Of a stretch of 64,000 nt of DNA, positions 1 through 8,830 are shown piece by piece. The first letter of the stretch is position 1; every line of letters starts with the position of its first letter. Under the pieces are notes generated by a model. It was not told the DNA's origin and did no database searches. It saw nothing but the letters and a program-made list of their open reading frames with translations. Both the position numbers and the translations under genes were made by a program. Source of the stretch: Nocardioides thalensis (GTDB lineage Bacteria > Actinomycetota > Actinomycetes > Propionibacteriales > Nocardioidaceae); assembly GCF_013410655.1 (NCBI RefSeq), contig NZ_JACCFP010000001.1:434001-498000 (forward strand), written 5' to 3'.

Positions 1-671
1 TGTTCCTCCAGACCGTGCCGATGGTCGACGGCGGCGCGTTCCGCGCGCTCCGACTGCTCCTCACGTGCCTGCTCCATCCGCTGCGCTTCCTCCGCACGCA
101 GAACCCGCGCCGGGCGTCGGAGAAGTCCGTGATCCTGCTGGTGATGCAGTCGCTGGACAACTCGCTGACCTCCTACCTCAAGCGGGGCCGGCTGGTGACC
201 AAGCAGGGGTCGGGGGAGCCCAACCCGTCCTGGATCCCCCTCGCCCACGACATCGCCCGCCGCTGGGAGAAGAAGGTGGACGGCGTCGCCGGCGGGGTCG
301 TCACCGACGCGTTCAACATCCCCGCCACCGCGCACTACATCGGCGGCTGCACGATCGGCGAGACGCCGCGCGACGGGGTCGTCGACCCCTACCAGCGGGT
401 GCACGGCTACCCCGGCCTCCACGTCGCCGACGGCAGCGCCATCACGGCCAACCTCGGCGTCAACCCGTCGCTCACCATTACCGCCCAGGCCGAGCGAGCG
501 ATGGCCTTCTGGCCCAACAAGGGCGAGCCCGACCCGCGGCCCGAGCCCGGTACGGCGTACCGCCCCGTCGCACCGGTGCCGCCGCGCCGTCCGGTCGTGC
601 CCGCCACCGCGCCGGCCGCGCTGCGGCTGCCCGGCGGCCCCGCCGTCGAGCCGGTGGGTGGTACGTCGTGA
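1..671 (+). CDS. GMC-family FAD oxidoreductase (cholesterol oxidase ChoD-like), 5'-truncated by window edge
   Basis: This is the C-terminal part of a flavin-dependent GMC oxidoreductase; the reading frame is open from base 3 and the start lies outside the window. The segment with GGCTIGE and then GLHVADGSAITANLGVNPSL followed by TITAQAERAM is the typical C-terminal GMC block that closes the FAD and substrate site; the His/Asn active-site pair is expected in it. The ending with FWPNKGEPDPRP resembles mycobacterial ChoD-type proteins (family knowledge), which oxidise sterols or other alcohols. A Pro/Ala-rich tail follows. The stop overlaps the next GTG by 4 bp, so the two genes are probably cotranslated. 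The exact substrate cannot be read from this fragment. Confidence 0.85.
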   Translation, partial: FLQTVPMVDGGAFRALRLLLTCLLHPLRFLRTQNPRRASEKSVILLVMQSLDNSLTSYLKRGRLVTKQGSGEPNPSWIPLAHDIARRWEKKVDGVAGGVVTDAFNIPATAHYIGGCTIGETPRDGVVDPYQRVHGYPGLHVADGSAITANLGVNPSLTITAQAERAMAFWPNKGEPDPRPEPGTAYRPVAPVPPRRPVVPATAPAALRLPGGPAVEPVGGTS

Positions 672-1213
672 CCGCCACGACGACACGCGACCGCCTCGCG
701 GCGCTCGAGCCGGCCTGCTCGCTCGCGGACGCGCTGGCCCTCTACGACGACCTGCCCGCCGTCGCGCCCTCCGACATCCGCGGCACCTGGCGCGGGCGCG
801 AGCTGCGCACCGGCCACCCGATGGACGGACTCCTCGAGGCGACGGGCTGGTACGGCAAGCGGTTCGACGACGAGGAGTCGGTCCACCCGCTCCTGTTCTC
901 GACCGCGTCGGGCGAGGTCGTCTCCGTCGACCCGCGCCGGGTGCCGATGGGCCTCGCCGGCCGGATCCCTCCCGCGGCCGTGGCCCGGGCCCGGTTCGCC
1001 GTCGACCTGCTGCGCCCCGCACTGCGGACCCGCCGGCCGCGGGCGCGGCTGCGGGCCGTCGAGAAGCGCGGGGTGGTGACCGCGGCGATGGTCTACGACC
1101 ACCTGCCGATCATCGACTTCTTCCGCCGCGTCGACGACGACACCCTGCTCGGCCTGATGGACCTGCGCACCCACCCGCAGCCCTACCTCTTCGTGCTCGC
1201 CCGCGACCGCTGA
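668..1213 (+). CDS. GXWXG / DUF4334 domain protein
   Basis: A protein of 181 residues starting at GTG 668, chosen because it overlaps the upstream stop as GTGA. The N-terminal half contains GTWRGRELRTGHPMDG followed by GWYGKRFDD, matching the GXWXG domain, and the C-terminal half resembles the DUF4334 domain (VEKRGVVTAAMVYDHLPI, then DFFRRVDDDTLLGLMD). The molecular function of this family is not established. Its tight coupling to a ChoD-like GMC oxidoreductase suggests a role in the same oxidative pathway, but that is inference. There is no signal peptide or membrane segment. Confidence 0.85.
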   Translation: MTATTTRDRLAALEPACSLADALALYDDLPAVAPSDIRGTWRGRELRTGHPMDGLLEATGWYGKRFDDEESVHPLLFSTASGEVVSVDPRRVPMGLAGRIPPAAVARARFAVDLLRPALRTRRPRARLRAVEKRGVVTAAMVYDHLPIIDFFRRVDDDTLLGLMDLRTHPQPYLFVLARDR

Positions 1214-1217
1214 CGAT

Positions 1218-1246
1218 TTGGCCCCGGCGCGCCCGGGTCCTACAGT
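1218..1246 (+). promoter_or_regulatory. Putative sigma-A promoter of rplJL
   Basis: TTGGCC at 1218-1223 and TACAGT at 1241-1246 are separated by 17 bp, which predicts transcription starting near 1253. That places the promoter just upstream of the L10 leader, immediately after the stop of the preceding gene. Confidence 0.6.
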
Positions 1247-1252
1247 TCTTCC

Positions 1253-1386
1253 TGAAACCAGAGACCGCCGGTCGTCGGCTGCTCACGCAGACCGACCGAA
1301 GGCGCCGCAGACGCGGACGGCCAGCGCAGGGGACAGAGCAAGCACCGGTACGCCGGTCCACGCCCTGAGCGCCTGCGCTCGGGGCG
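1253..1386 (+). ncRNA. Ribosomal protein L10 leader RNA
   Basis: The untranslated leader upstream of rplJ contains the pattern of actinobacterial L10 leaders: GAGACCGCCGGTCGTC near 1260, CCGAAGGCGCCGCAGACG near 1296, and GGCCAGCGCAGGGGACAGAG near 1319. Such leaders bind the L10(L12)4 complex and repress translation or transcription of rplJ-rplL (family knowledge). It is followed by a strong hairpin in which arms 1361-1372 and 1375-1386 pair with one wobble, a possible attenuator although no U-tract follows. Confidence 0.75.
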
Positions 1387-1413
1387 TTCGTCGTCTCGGG
1401 CCCGAAACGGCCG

Positions 1414-1444
1414 GGGTCTCTTCGAAGATGAGAGAAGGAGACCC
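1414..1444 (+). promoter_or_regulatory. Hairpin that can sequester the rplJ ribosome-binding site
   Basis: GGGTCTC at 1414-1420 is the exact reverse complement of GAGACCC at 1438-1444. The latter directly abuts the rplJ ATG at 1445 and overlaps the Shine-Dalgarno AGAAGGAGA. Folding would hide the binding site, so it could be the expression platform of the L10 leader. Confidence 0.5.
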
Positions 1445-2134
1445 ATGGCGCGGGCAGACAAGCAGGCCGCCGTCGCGGAGATCGCTGAGTCCTTCAGCGA
1501 GTCCGCTGGCGCTGTGCTGACCGAGTACCGCGGTCTCACCGTCAAGGAGCTGCAGGACCTTCGCCGCTCCCTCGGTGCGAACGCCAACTACGCCGTGGTC
1601 AAGAACACGCTGGCCAAGATCGCCGCCAAGGAGGCGGGGATCGACGGCTTCGACGACCTGCTCACCGGCCCGACCGCGATCGCCTTCATCAAGGGCGACG
1701 TCGTCGAGGCGGCGAAGGGTCTGCGTGACTTTGCCAAGGCCAACCCCACCCTGGTCATCAAGGGTGGAGTTCTGGACGGCAAGGCGCTCGAGCCGGCCGA
1801 GATCGCCAAGCTGGCGGACCTCGAGTCGCGCGAGGTGCTCCTCGGCAAGCTGGCGGGCGCGATGCTCGCCTCGCTGAGCCAGGCCGTCTACCTCCTCAAC
1901 GCCCCGCTCGCCCAGGCCGCCCGGCTCGCCGGCGCCCTGGAGGCGAAGGCGCAGGAGGACCCCTCGATCCTCGCGGGTGGTGCCGGTACGCCGGTCGCCG
2001 CCGAGGAGGCCCCGGAGGCAGCGGCCGAGCCCGCCGCCGACGAGGCACCCGCTGACGAGGCTCCCGCCGCAGAGGAGACCGCTGAGCCGGTCGCCGCTGA
2101 GGCCGCCTCCGAAGGCGACACCACCGAGGCCTGA
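1445..2134 (+). CDS. rplJ: 50S ribosomal protein L10
   Basis: L10 forms the base of the ribosomal stalk and holds the L7/L12 dimers. The N-terminal domain ([48 protein letters not shown]) is typical. At 229 residues the protein is longer than the roughly 170-residue family norm because of an Ala/Glu/Pro-rich acidic tail of about 55 residues, common in high-GC actinobacteria. The start is set by AGAAGGAGACCC immediately upstream. It is the first gene of the rplJ-rplL operon and is preceded by an L10 leader. Confidence 0.98.
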   Translation: MARADKQAAVAEIAESFSESAGAVLTEYRGLTVKELQDLRRSLGANANYAVVKNTLAKIAAKEAGIDGFDDLLTGPTAIAFIKGDVVEAAKGLRDFAKANPTLVIKGGVLDGKALEPAEIAKLADLESREVLLGKLAGAMLASLSQAVYLLNAPLAQAARLAGALEAKAQEDPSILAGGAGTPVAAEEAPEAAAEPAADEAPADEAPAAEETAEPVAAEAASEGDTTEA

Positions 2135-2212
2135 GCGGCCCCGGACCACACCACCTGAAACCCGACCGGCCCTACGACGACCACGGACCGGTCACCAAGA
2201 AAGGAAGCCATC

Positions 2213-2608
2213 ATGGCGAAGCTCAGCACCGACGAGCTGCTCGACGCGTTCAAGGAGATGACGCTGATCGAGCTGTCCGAGTTCGTGAAGCAGTTCGAGG
2301 AGACCTTCGGCGTCACCGCCGCTGCTCCGGTTGCCGTTGCCGCTGCCCCGGCCGCCGGTGGCGCTGCCGGTGGCGACGCCGCCGCCGCTGCCGACCAGGA
2401 CGAGTTCGACGTCATCCTCGAGGCCGCTGGTGACAAGAAGATCAACGTCATCAAGGAGGTGCGCGCCCTGACCTCCCTCGGTCTGAAGGAGGCCAAGGAC
2501 CTCGTCGAGGGTGCCCCGAAGCCGATCCTCGAGAAGGCCACCAAGGAGGCCGCTGACAAGGCGAAGGAGGCCCTCGAGGCCGCCGGCGCCACCGTCACGG
2601 TCAAGTGA
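2213..2608 (+). CDS. rplL: 50S ribosomal protein L7/L12
   Basis: A protein of 131 residues with the N-terminal dimerisation helix ([20 protein letters not shown]), an Ala/Gly-rich hinge and the factor-binding C-terminal domain ([20 protein letters not shown], then VEGAPKPI). It recruits and stimulates translational GTPases as part of the L10-L12 stalk. The start follows AAAGGAAG. It lies 78 bp after rplJ and is followed by two hairpins that end the operon. Confidence 0.98.
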   Translation: MAKLSTDELLDAFKEMTLIELSEFVKQFEETFGVTAAAPVAVAAAPAAGGAAGGDAAAAADQDEFDVILEAAGDKKINVIKEVRALTSLGLKEAKDLVEGAPKPILEKATKEAADKAKEALEAAGATVTVK

Positions 2609-2616
2609 CCTGAACG

Positions 2617-2641
2617 GCTGCGGTACGCCGTACCGCAGCCC
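2617..2641 (+). terminator. Hairpin after rplL
   Basis: An 11-bp perfect stem (2617-2627 with 2631-2641) around a 3-nt loop, starting 8 nt after the rplL stop. No U-tract follows, as is usual for high-GC actinobacterial terminators. Confidence 0.6.
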
Positions 2642-2649
2642 GACCGTCC

Positions 2650-2681
2650 GAGGGCGGGCTCCCGTGAGGGGGTCCGCCCTC
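2650..2681 (+). terminator. Second hairpin after rplL
   Basis: An 8-bp stem GAGGGCGG/CCGCCCTC (2650-2657 with 2674-2681) stacked directly behind the first hairpin. It is probably a back-up terminator that insulates rplJL from the mce operon. Confidence 0.5.
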
Positions 2682-2921
2682 GACACGTTTGCGGACGAAG
2701 GGGTTTCCCGAGGAAACGATGTGGTCTCGTTCCTCGGCGCCCGGGTGACGCGTGACACGGTTTCCACGTAACCTGCCCTCGGCGTGAGCGTTGTTACTGC
2801 GCAGTGACTTAGCAGTGACTGACCAATGACGACGTGGACGCGCCGCCTAACCACCGGCCGCTGTCCATGGGTCCTGGCCACGAGGGTCAGCACGGCGCTG
2901 GGCAGCAACGAGGGAGTTCAT
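2682..2921 (+). promoter_or_regulatory. Upstream region of the mce operon, with a palindrome and a direct repeat
   Basis: This non-coding stretch of about 240 bp must hold the mce operon promoter, but I cannot assign -35 and -10 boxes with confidence. Visible structure is a 10-bp palindrome ACTGCGCAGT at 2796-2805 and a direct repeat GCAGTGACT at 2801-2809 and 2812-2820, two bases apart. These are candidate operator half-sites. The reading frame open before 2922 lacks a ribosome-binding site and is not considered coding. Confidence 0.4.
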
Positions 2922-3884
2922 ATGGGCGTCGACGTAGCGGTGACCAACCTGACGAAGCAGTTCGGCAAGCAGCTGATCTGGAAGGGCGTGACGCTGACCC
3001 TTCCCGCTGGGGAGATCTCGGTCATGCTCGGCCCGTCCGGCACCGGCAAGTCGGTCTTCCTCAAGGCCCTGATCGGCCTGATCAAGCCCGACGAGGGCTC
3101 GATCATGATCGAGGGCACCGACATCGCCTCCTGCTCGGAGAAGGACCTCTACGAGGTCCGCAAGCTCTTCGGCGTGCTGTTCCAGGACGGCGCGATGTTC
3201 GGCTCGATGAACCTCTACGACAACGTCGCCTTCCCGCTGCGCGAGCACACCCGCAAGAGCGAGTCCGAGATCCGCGACATCGTCATGGAGAAGATGGACC
3301 TGGTCGGTCTGCTCGGCGCGGAGATGAAGCTCCCGGGCGAGATCTCCGGCGGTATGCGCAAGCGGGCCGGCCTCGCCCGCGCGCTGGTCCTCGACCCCGA
3401 GATCCTCCTGATCGACGAGCCCGACTCCGGCCTCGACCCGGTGCGCACGTCGTTCATCAACCAGCTCTTCGTCGACCTCAACGCGCAGATCGACGCGACC
3501 TTCCTGATCGTCACGCACGACATCCACTCGGTCCGGATCGTGCCCGACCAGATCGGCCTGCTCTACCACAAGCACCTCGCCATGTACGGCCCGCGCGAGA
3601 TGCTGCTCTCGTCCGACACCCCGGTCGTGCGCCAGTTCCTCAACGCGCAGACGATCGGCCCGATCGGCATGTCCGAGGAGAAGGACGCCGACCAGCTCGC
3701 GGCCGAGAAGGACCTCGACCTGCCGCCCATCCCGCCGATCCCGCTCCAGCTCGAGCCCTCCAACGGCATCCCGCGCCGTGCCCAGCGGCCGCCGGGCGAG
3801 TGGTGCCGCCTCAATGGTGTGACGCCGCCTCCGGGCTCGTTCACCAAGGACGCGGAGCACGCGAGCGGTAGCCAGCAGGCGTGA
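2922..3884 (+). CDS. mceG: MceG/Mkl-type ABC transporter ATPase
   Basis: The cytoplasmic ATPase that powers the Mce lipid importer. Walker A GPSGTGKS is at residues 37-44, the signature is ISGGMRKRAGLARAL and Walker B is ILLIDEPDSGLD, all intact. The C-terminal extension of about 70 residues (Pro-rich, ending SFTKDAEHASGSQQA) is characteristic of Mce-associated ATPases relative to bacterial MlaF. I use ATG 2922 (320 aa), where family homology begins and which follows GAGGGAG; an upstream ATG at 2826 would add 32 residues without homology. It is the first gene of an operon running to 14378. Mycobacteria encode the orthologous mkl (Rv0655) near rplL and rpoB but unlinked from mce operons (knowledge). 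Confidence 0.95.
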   Translation: MGVDVAVTNLTKQFGKQLIWKGVTLTLPAGEISVMLGPSGTGKSVFLKALIGLIKPDEGSIMIEGTDIASCSEKDLYEVRKLFGVLFQDGAMFGSMNLYDNVAFPLREHTRKSESEIRDIVMEKMDLVGLLGAEMKLPGEISGGMRKRAGLARALVLDPEILLIDEPDSGLDPVRTSFINQLFVDLNAQIDATFLIVTHDIHSVRIVPDQIGLLYHKHLAMYGPREMLLSSDTPVVRQFLNAQTIGPIGMSEEKDADQLAAEKDLDLPPIPPIPLQLEPSNGIPRRAQRPPGEWCRLNGVTPPPGSFTKDAEHASGSQQA

Positions 3885-3897
3885 GGTAACGACCCCC

Positions 3898-4680
3898 ATG
3901 TCCTCGACGGCGGCGCGGCTCCTCGCCCCCGTCGGGACCGCCGGCACGCTGTTCGCCTTCGGTCTCGACGTGGCACGGGGACTCTTCAGGCGACCCTTCC
4001 AGCTGCGCGAGTTCCTCCAGCAGGCCTGGTTCATCGCATCGGTCACGATCATCCCGACGGCTCTCGTCGCGATCCCGTTCGGTGCGGTCATCGCCCTCCA
4101 GGTGGGCGGCCTGATCAAGCAGTTCGGCGCGCAGTCGTTCACCGGCTCCGCCTCCGTGCTGGCCGTCATCCAGCAGGCGGCGCCGATCGGCACCGCCCTG
4201 CTGATCGCCGGTGCCGGCGGCTCGGCCATCGCCGCCGACCTCGGCGCGCGCAAGATCCGCGAAGAGCTCGACGCGATGATGGTGCTCGGCATCGACCCGA
4301 TCCAGCGCCTGGTCGTGCCCCGCGTGCTCGCCTGCATGCTCGTCGCCGTCTTCCTCAACGGCATGGTGAGCGTCATCGGCGTGGCCGGCGGCTACGCGTT
4401 CAACGTCGTCCTCCAGGACGGCACACCCGGTGCCTACCTGGCCAGCTTCACCGCCCTCGCGCAGCTCTCCGACGTCTGGATCGGCCTGATCAAGGCGCTC
4501 GTGTTCGGTCTCATCGCCGCGATCGTGGCGTCCTACAAGGGCATGAACGCCAAGGGCGGCCCGAAGGGCGTCGGCGACGCGGTCAACGAGTCCGTCGTCA
4601 TCACGTTCCTGCTCCTGTTCGTCGTCAACTTCGTGCTCAGCACGATCTACGTCGAGCTCGTCCCAGCGAAGACAGGGTGA
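3898..4680 (+). CDS. yrbEA: YrbE/MlaE-family permease A of the Mce importer
   Basis: An integral inner-membrane permease of 260 residues with about five to six hydrophobic segments. It carries the MlaE-type cytoplasmic coupling helix, GARKIREELDAMMVLGIDP, which contacts the ATPase, and the conserved glycine-rich end KGGPKGVGDAVNESVV. It pairs with the next gene as the heterodimeric membrane channel of the Mce system. It starts 13 nt after mceG. Confidence 0.95.
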   Translation: MSSTAARLLAPVGTAGTLFAFGLDVARGLFRRPFQLREFLQQAWFIASVTIIPTALVAIPFGAVIALQVGGLIKQFGAQSFTGSASVLAVIQQAAPIGTALLIAGAGGSAIAADLGARKIREELDAMMVLGIDPIQRLVVPRVLACMLVAVFLNGMVSVIGVAGGYAFNVVLQDGTPGAYLASFTALAQLSDVWIGLIKALVFGLIAAIVASYKGMNAKGGPKGVGDAVNESVVITFLLLFVVNFVLSTIYVELVPAKTG

Positions 4681-5513
4681 GTGCGATGGCGAACGTGAAG
4701 GCGATCTACGAGAAGCCGCTGAAGGGTCTCGACACCCTCGGCGAGGAGCTCTCGTTCTACATCGGCGTGGTCCGCGCGATCCCGCGCTCGGTGACGCACT
4801 ACCCCAAGGAGATCCTGCGGCTGCTCGCGGAGATCACCCTCGGCACCGGTGCCCTCGCGGTCATCGGCGGCACCGTCGGCGTCATCCTCGGCATGACGTT
4901 CTTCACCGGCGCCCAGGTCGGCCTCTCCGGCTACGCCGCCCTCGACCAGCTCGGCACCTCGGCGTTCGCCGGGTTCGTGTCGGCCTACTTCAACACCCGC
5001 GAGATCGCGCCCCTCGTGGCCGGCATCGCGCTCGCGGCCACCGTCGGCTGCGGGTTCACGGCCCAGCTCGGCGCGATGCGGATCTCCGAGGAGGTCGACG
5101 CGCTGGAGGTCATGGCGATCCCGTCGATGCCGTTCCTCGTCGCCACCCGGGTCGTCGGCGGGCTGATCGCGATCATCCCGCTGTACGTCGTTGCGCTGCT
5201 CTCGTCGTACCTCGCGAGCAGACTCGTGGTGCTCACGTTCTTCGGGCAGTCAGCGGGCACCTACGACCACTACTTCTGGCAGTTCCTGCCACCCGGCGAC
5301 GTGTTGTGGTCGTTCGGCAAGGTCTTGGTGTTCTCCGTGACCGTGATCCTGATCCACTGCTACCACGGCTACACGGCGTCCGGCGGCCCGGCGGGCGTCG
5401 GCACGGCCGTGGGCCGAGCCGTCCGGACGAGCATCGTGGCGGTCAACGTGATCGACCTCTTCCTCTCGATGGCGATCTGGGGCACCACCACGACGGTGAG
5501 GCTGGCAGGGTGA
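4677..5513 (+). CDS. yrbEB: YrbE/MlaE-family permease B of the Mce importer
   Basis: The second permease subunit (278 aa). It has the coupling-helix motif AMRISEEVDALEVMAIPSM and the terminal SGGPAGVGTAVGRAVR segment. GTG 4677 overlaps the yrbEA stop by 4 bp; ATG 4686 is an alternative start. It is predicted to form a heterodimer with YrbEA between the MceG ATPase dimer and the periplasm-like-space MCE hexamer. Confidence 0.95.
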   Translation: MSAMANVKAIYEKPLKGLDTLGEELSFYIGVVRAIPRSVTHYPKEILRLLAEITLGTGALAVIGGTVGVILGMTFFTGAQVGLSGYAALDQLGTSAFAGFVSAYFNTREIAPLVAGIALAATVGCGFTAQLGAMRISEEVDALEVMAIPSMPFLVATRVVGGLIAIIPLYVVALLSSYLASRLVVLTFFGQSAGTYDHYFWQFLPPGDVLWSFGKVLVFSVTVILIHCYHGYTASGGPAGVGTAVGRAVRTSIVAVNVIDLFLSMAIWGTTTTVRLAG

Positions 5514-5520
5514 GCGCGCG

Positions 5521-6801
5521 ATGAGGATTCTCGGAAGCCACAAGGTGCTGGGCGCGGCGTTCATCGTGCTGCTGCTGCTCGCGGTCTGGCTGACCTACGC
5601 GATCTTCTCGAAGAAGTTCACCGACTACGAGGAGGTCACGCTCCACACCTCCACGGTCGGGCTCCAGCTGCCCGAGCGCGCCGACGTCAAGGTGCGCGGC
5701 GTGATCGTCGGCGAGGTGCTCGAGACCAAGGCGTCCACCACCGAGGGCGCCGAGCTGACGCTCGGCATCTACCCCGACAAGATCGAGTCCGTGCCGGCCA
5801 ACGTCACCGGCTCGATCGTGCCGAAGACGCTCTTCGGCGAGAAGTACGTCTCGCTCGTGATCCCCGAGACCGGCGCCGAGGGCGTCATCGCGGCCGGCGC
5901 CACCATCGACCGCACCGTGGTCAGCACCGAGCTCGAGAAGGTGCTCTCCGACATCTACCCGCTGCTCCAGGCGGTCCGCCCGGCCGACCTCAACCTGACC
6001 CTCACGGCGCTGGCGACGGCCCTCGAGGGCCGGGGCGAGCAGCTAGGCGAGAACCTCGAGACCGTCGACTCCTACCTCAAGCGCATCAACCCGCAGATCC
6101 CGGCGCTGGTCCAGGACCTGCGGCTGACGGCGGAGGTCTCGCAGACCTACGCCGACATCCTCCCCGAGGTCGCGCAGATCCTCGACAACACCGTCAAGAC
6201 CACGCAGACCATCGAGTCCAGGGAGGCCGTGCTGCGCTCCGCGCTCCGCGACATCCGGTCGTTCTCCGACACTGCGCGCGTCTTCCTCGACGCCAACGAC
6301 GACCGCCTCGAGCGCTTCGGCGAGATCAGCACCCAGACCCTGGCCGTGCTGTCGCGCTACTCGCCGGTGATCCCGTGTCTCGCCAAGGGCCTGGTCAACT
6401 TCGCGCCGCGCGCCGCCGAGGCGTTCCGCGGCTACGAGCTGCACATCGTGCTCGAGACGCTGCCCCACCAGCCGCGGTCCTACAACGTCAACGACCGCCC
6501 GGTCTTCAACGACGACCGCGGGCCCAACTGCTACCGGCTGCCCAACCCGCCGTGGAGCCAGGAGAACCCGCTCGTGCACGTGCCGGACTTCAACGACGGC
6601 GTCGACGAGCCCACCGGCAAGGGCACCAGCCGTGTCGCTCCGGGTCTCGACCTCGGATCGGACCCGGCCGGCTACCACGGCGACCCGACCGACGTCGACC
6701 TGCTGCGCCAGTTCCTCGCGGACAGCTACGGCGTCGACGCCGACTCCGGCCTCGGCGTGCTGCTCGGCGGCCCGCTCGTCGCCGACGGGGGTGGTCGGTG
6801 A
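5521..6801 (+). CDS. MCE-family protein, MceA position
   Basis: A 426-residue protein with an N-terminal membrane anchor (about residues 8-29), one MCE domain (about 35-115, with ADVKVRGVIVGEVLE and GSIVPKTLFGEKYVSL) and a long alpha-helical region for tunnel formation. An Asp/Pro-rich C-terminal tail follows. It is one of six MCE subunits expected to form a heterohexameric lipid conduit. It starts 7 nt after yrbEB and its stop overlaps the next start. Confidence 0.93.
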   Translation: MRILGSHKVLGAAFIVLLLLAVWLTYAIFSKKFTDYEEVTLHTSTVGLQLPERADVKVRGVIVGEVLETKASTTEGAELTLGIYPDKIESVPANVTGSIVPKTLFGEKYVSLVIPETGAEGVIAAGATIDRTVVSTELEKVLSDIYPLLQAVRPADLNLTLTALATALEGRGEQLGENLETVDSYLKRINPQIPALVQDLRLTAEVSQTYADILPEVAQILDNTVKTTQTIESREAVLRSALRDIRSFSDTARVFLDANDDRLERFGEISTQTLAVLSRYSPVIPCLAKGLVNFAPRAAEAFRGYELHIVLETLPHQPRSYNVNDRPVFNDDRGPNCYRLPNPPWSQENPLVHVPDFNDGVDEPTGKGTSRVAPGLDLGSDPAGYHGDPTDVDLLRQFLADSYGVDADSGLGVLLGGPLVADGGGR

Positions 6802-7856
6802 TGGCGATCCGCGGCCTCGACGCCAAGACCTCCGGTGCGGCGGTCCGGCTGATCATCTTCATGGTGCTGACGTTCCTCGCCACGAGCCTGCTCGTGGTCA
6901 CGATCGGCAACCTCTCCTTCGGCGGCTCCCGCGAGTTCAAGGCGCACTTCACCGACGCGACCGGCGTCAACACCGGTGACGACATCCGGGTCGCCGGCGT
7001 CAAGGTCGGCTCCGTCGAGGAGATCGAGGTGCAGCAGGACGACGACGGCAACGCGACCGCGCTCGTGACCTTCAAGATCACCGACGACGAGACCGTGCTC
7101 GACGAGGGCACGCACGCCACGATCCGCTACCGCAACCTGCTCGGGCAGCGCTACATCGCGCTCACCCACGACAGCGGGTCCGGCGGAGCGCTCCCTGAGG
7201 GGGAGACCATCCCGATCAGCCAGACCGACCCCGCGCTCGACCTCAGCGTGCTGTTCAACGGGTTCAAGCCGCTCTTCCAGGCGCTGTCGCCCGACGACAT
7301 CAACAAGCTGTCCTACGAGGTCGTCCAGGTGTTCCAGGGCGAGGGCGGCACCCTCGAGAGCCTGCTGGCGAGCACCGCCTCGCTCACCCAGACGCTGGCC
7401 GACCGCGACGAGGTCATCGGCGACCTGCTCGACAACCTCGACCACGTGCTCGACCACGTCGCCGATCGCGACGACCAGCTGACCCGGCTCATCGGCAGCT
7501 TCAAGAACCTGGTCGGCGGGCTCAAGGAGGACCGCCGGGCGATCCTCTCCTCGCTCGACGGGATCAGCGAGCTGGCGGTCGAGACGGCCGGCCTCGCCGA
7601 CGACATCCGCGAGCCGTTCGTCCGCGACATCCACTACCTGCGCAAGGTGGCGGGTCACCTCGACCGCGGCCGGGCCGAGATCGACCGCGCGCTCCAGGTC
7701 ATGCCGATCAAGCTCAACAAGTTCGGGCGTACGGCGACGTACGGCTCGTGGTTCAACTTCTACCTGTGCCACTTCAAGGCCACGGTGCGGCTCAGCGACC
7801 GGGTGCTCGCCCAGGTCCCCTACAAGGTCGGCGGAGCGAGGTGTGATCTCGGATGA
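6801..7856 (+). CDS. MCE-family protein, MceB position
   Basis: A 351-residue protein with an N-terminal transmembrane anchor (LIIFMVLTFLATSLLVVTIG), an MCE domain (DDIRVAGVKVGSVEEIEV, then RYRNLLGQRYIALTHD) and a helical C-terminal part ending with a cysteine-containing segment (GSWFNFYLCHFKATVRL) common to MceB/C-type subunits. ATG 6801 shares one base with the preceding stop; GTG 6798 is also possible. Confidence 0.92.
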   Translation: MAIRGLDAKTSGAAVRLIIFMVLTFLATSLLVVTIGNLSFGGSREFKAHFTDATGVNTGDDIRVAGVKVGSVEEIEVQQDDDGNATALVTFKITDDETVLDEGTHATIRYRNLLGQRYIALTHDSGSGGALPEGETIPISQTDPALDLSVLFNGFKPLFQALSPDDINKLSYEVVQVFQGEGGTLESLLASTASLTQTLADRDEVIGDLLDNLDHVLDHVADRDDQLTRLIGSFKNLVGGLKEDRRAILSSLDGISELAVETAGLADDIREPFVRDIHYLRKVAGHLDRGRAEIDRALQVMPIKLNKFGRTATYGSWFNFYLCHFKATVRLSDRVLAQVPYKVGGARCDLG

Positions 7857-8830
7857 TGCCGTTCCGTGAGCGCAACCCCGTCGTGGTCGGGGCGGTCAGC
7901 ATCGCCGTGCTGGTGCTGCTGATCGTCGCCGCGCTGCGCGCCAGCGACCTGCCGCTGATCGGCGGCGGCGACACCTACTACGCCACGTTCGAGGAGGCCG
8001 GCGGCCTCAAGGTCGACGACGAGGTCCGCCTCGCCGGCGTGCGGGTCGGCAAGGTCGAGTCGATCGAGCTGGTCGACGGCTACGTGAAGGTCGGCTTCCG
8101 CATCAAGTCCGACGCCAGCTTCGGCGAGGAGACCGCGGCGACCATCAAGGTCAAGACGATCCTCGGCGACATGTTCCTGGCGCTCGACCCCGCCGGCGAC
8201 GGCGAGCTCCCCGAGGGGGAGACGATCCCGGTCGAGCGCACGACCGCGCCCTACGACGTCGTCGACGCGTTCACCGACCTGGCGGAGACGTCGGAGGAGA
8301 TCGACACCGACCAGCTCGCCAACGCGCTGACGACGCTGGCCGACCTGACGCGCAACACGCCCGAGGAGTTCCGCTCCGCGCTCGACGGCATCTCCGCGCT
8401 GTCGACGACGATCGCCGAGCGCGACGACGAGATCAACTCGCTGCTCAAGAACCTCGAGCGGGTCTCGACGGTGCTCGACGCCCGCGACGAGGACATCGTC
8501 AAGCTCATGGAGGACGCCGACATCCTCTTCCGCGCGCTGCTCCAGCGCCGCGACGCCATCCACGACATCCTCGTCGCCACGTCCACCCTCAGCACCGAGC
8601 TGACCGCCCTCGTGCGGCAGTCGCGTGACGACCTCAAGCCCGCACTGCAGCACCTCGAGCGGGTCGTCGCGGTGCTGAACAAGAACGAGGACAACATCGA
8701 CGAGTCGCTGCGCGTGCTCGGGCCGTTCTACCGGGTCTTCGCCAACGTCTTCGGCAACGGCCCGTGGTGGGACACCTACATCGCCAACCTGCCGCCCATC
8801 CCGGGCATCGACGGGGGGCCGCTGCCGTGA
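7853..8830 (+). CDS. MCE-family protein, MceC position
   Basis: A 325-residue MCE protein overlapping the upstream gene as ATGA. It has an N-terminal anchor (residues about 8-28), an MCE domain (DDEVRLAGVRVGKVESIEL, then IKVKTILGDMFLALDP) and an extended coiled-coil-like helical region (residues about 130-290). It lacks the long low-complexity tail often found in mycobacterial MceC. It is a subunit of the same conduit. Confidence 0.92.
   Translation: MMPFRERNPVVVGAVSIAVLVLLIVAALRASDLPLIGGGDTYYATFEEAGGLKVDDEVRLAGVRVGKVESIELVDGYVKVGFRIKSDASFGEETAATIKVKTILGDMFLALDPAGDGELPEGETIPVERTTAPYDVVDAFTDLAETSEEIDTDQLANALTTLADLTRNTPEEFRSALDGISALSTTIAERDDEINSLLKNLERVSTVLDARDEDIVKLMEDADILFRALLQRRDAIHDILVATSTLSTELTALVRQSRDDLKPALQHLERVVAVLNKNEDNIDESLRVLGPFYRVFANVFGNGPWWDTYIANLPPIPGIDGGPLP

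Noticed and set aside
2826..2921. Extended N-terminus of mceG from ATG 2826
   Set aside because: The 32 extra residues have no homology or ribosome-binding site, and the domain starts at ATG 2922 after GAGGGAG.
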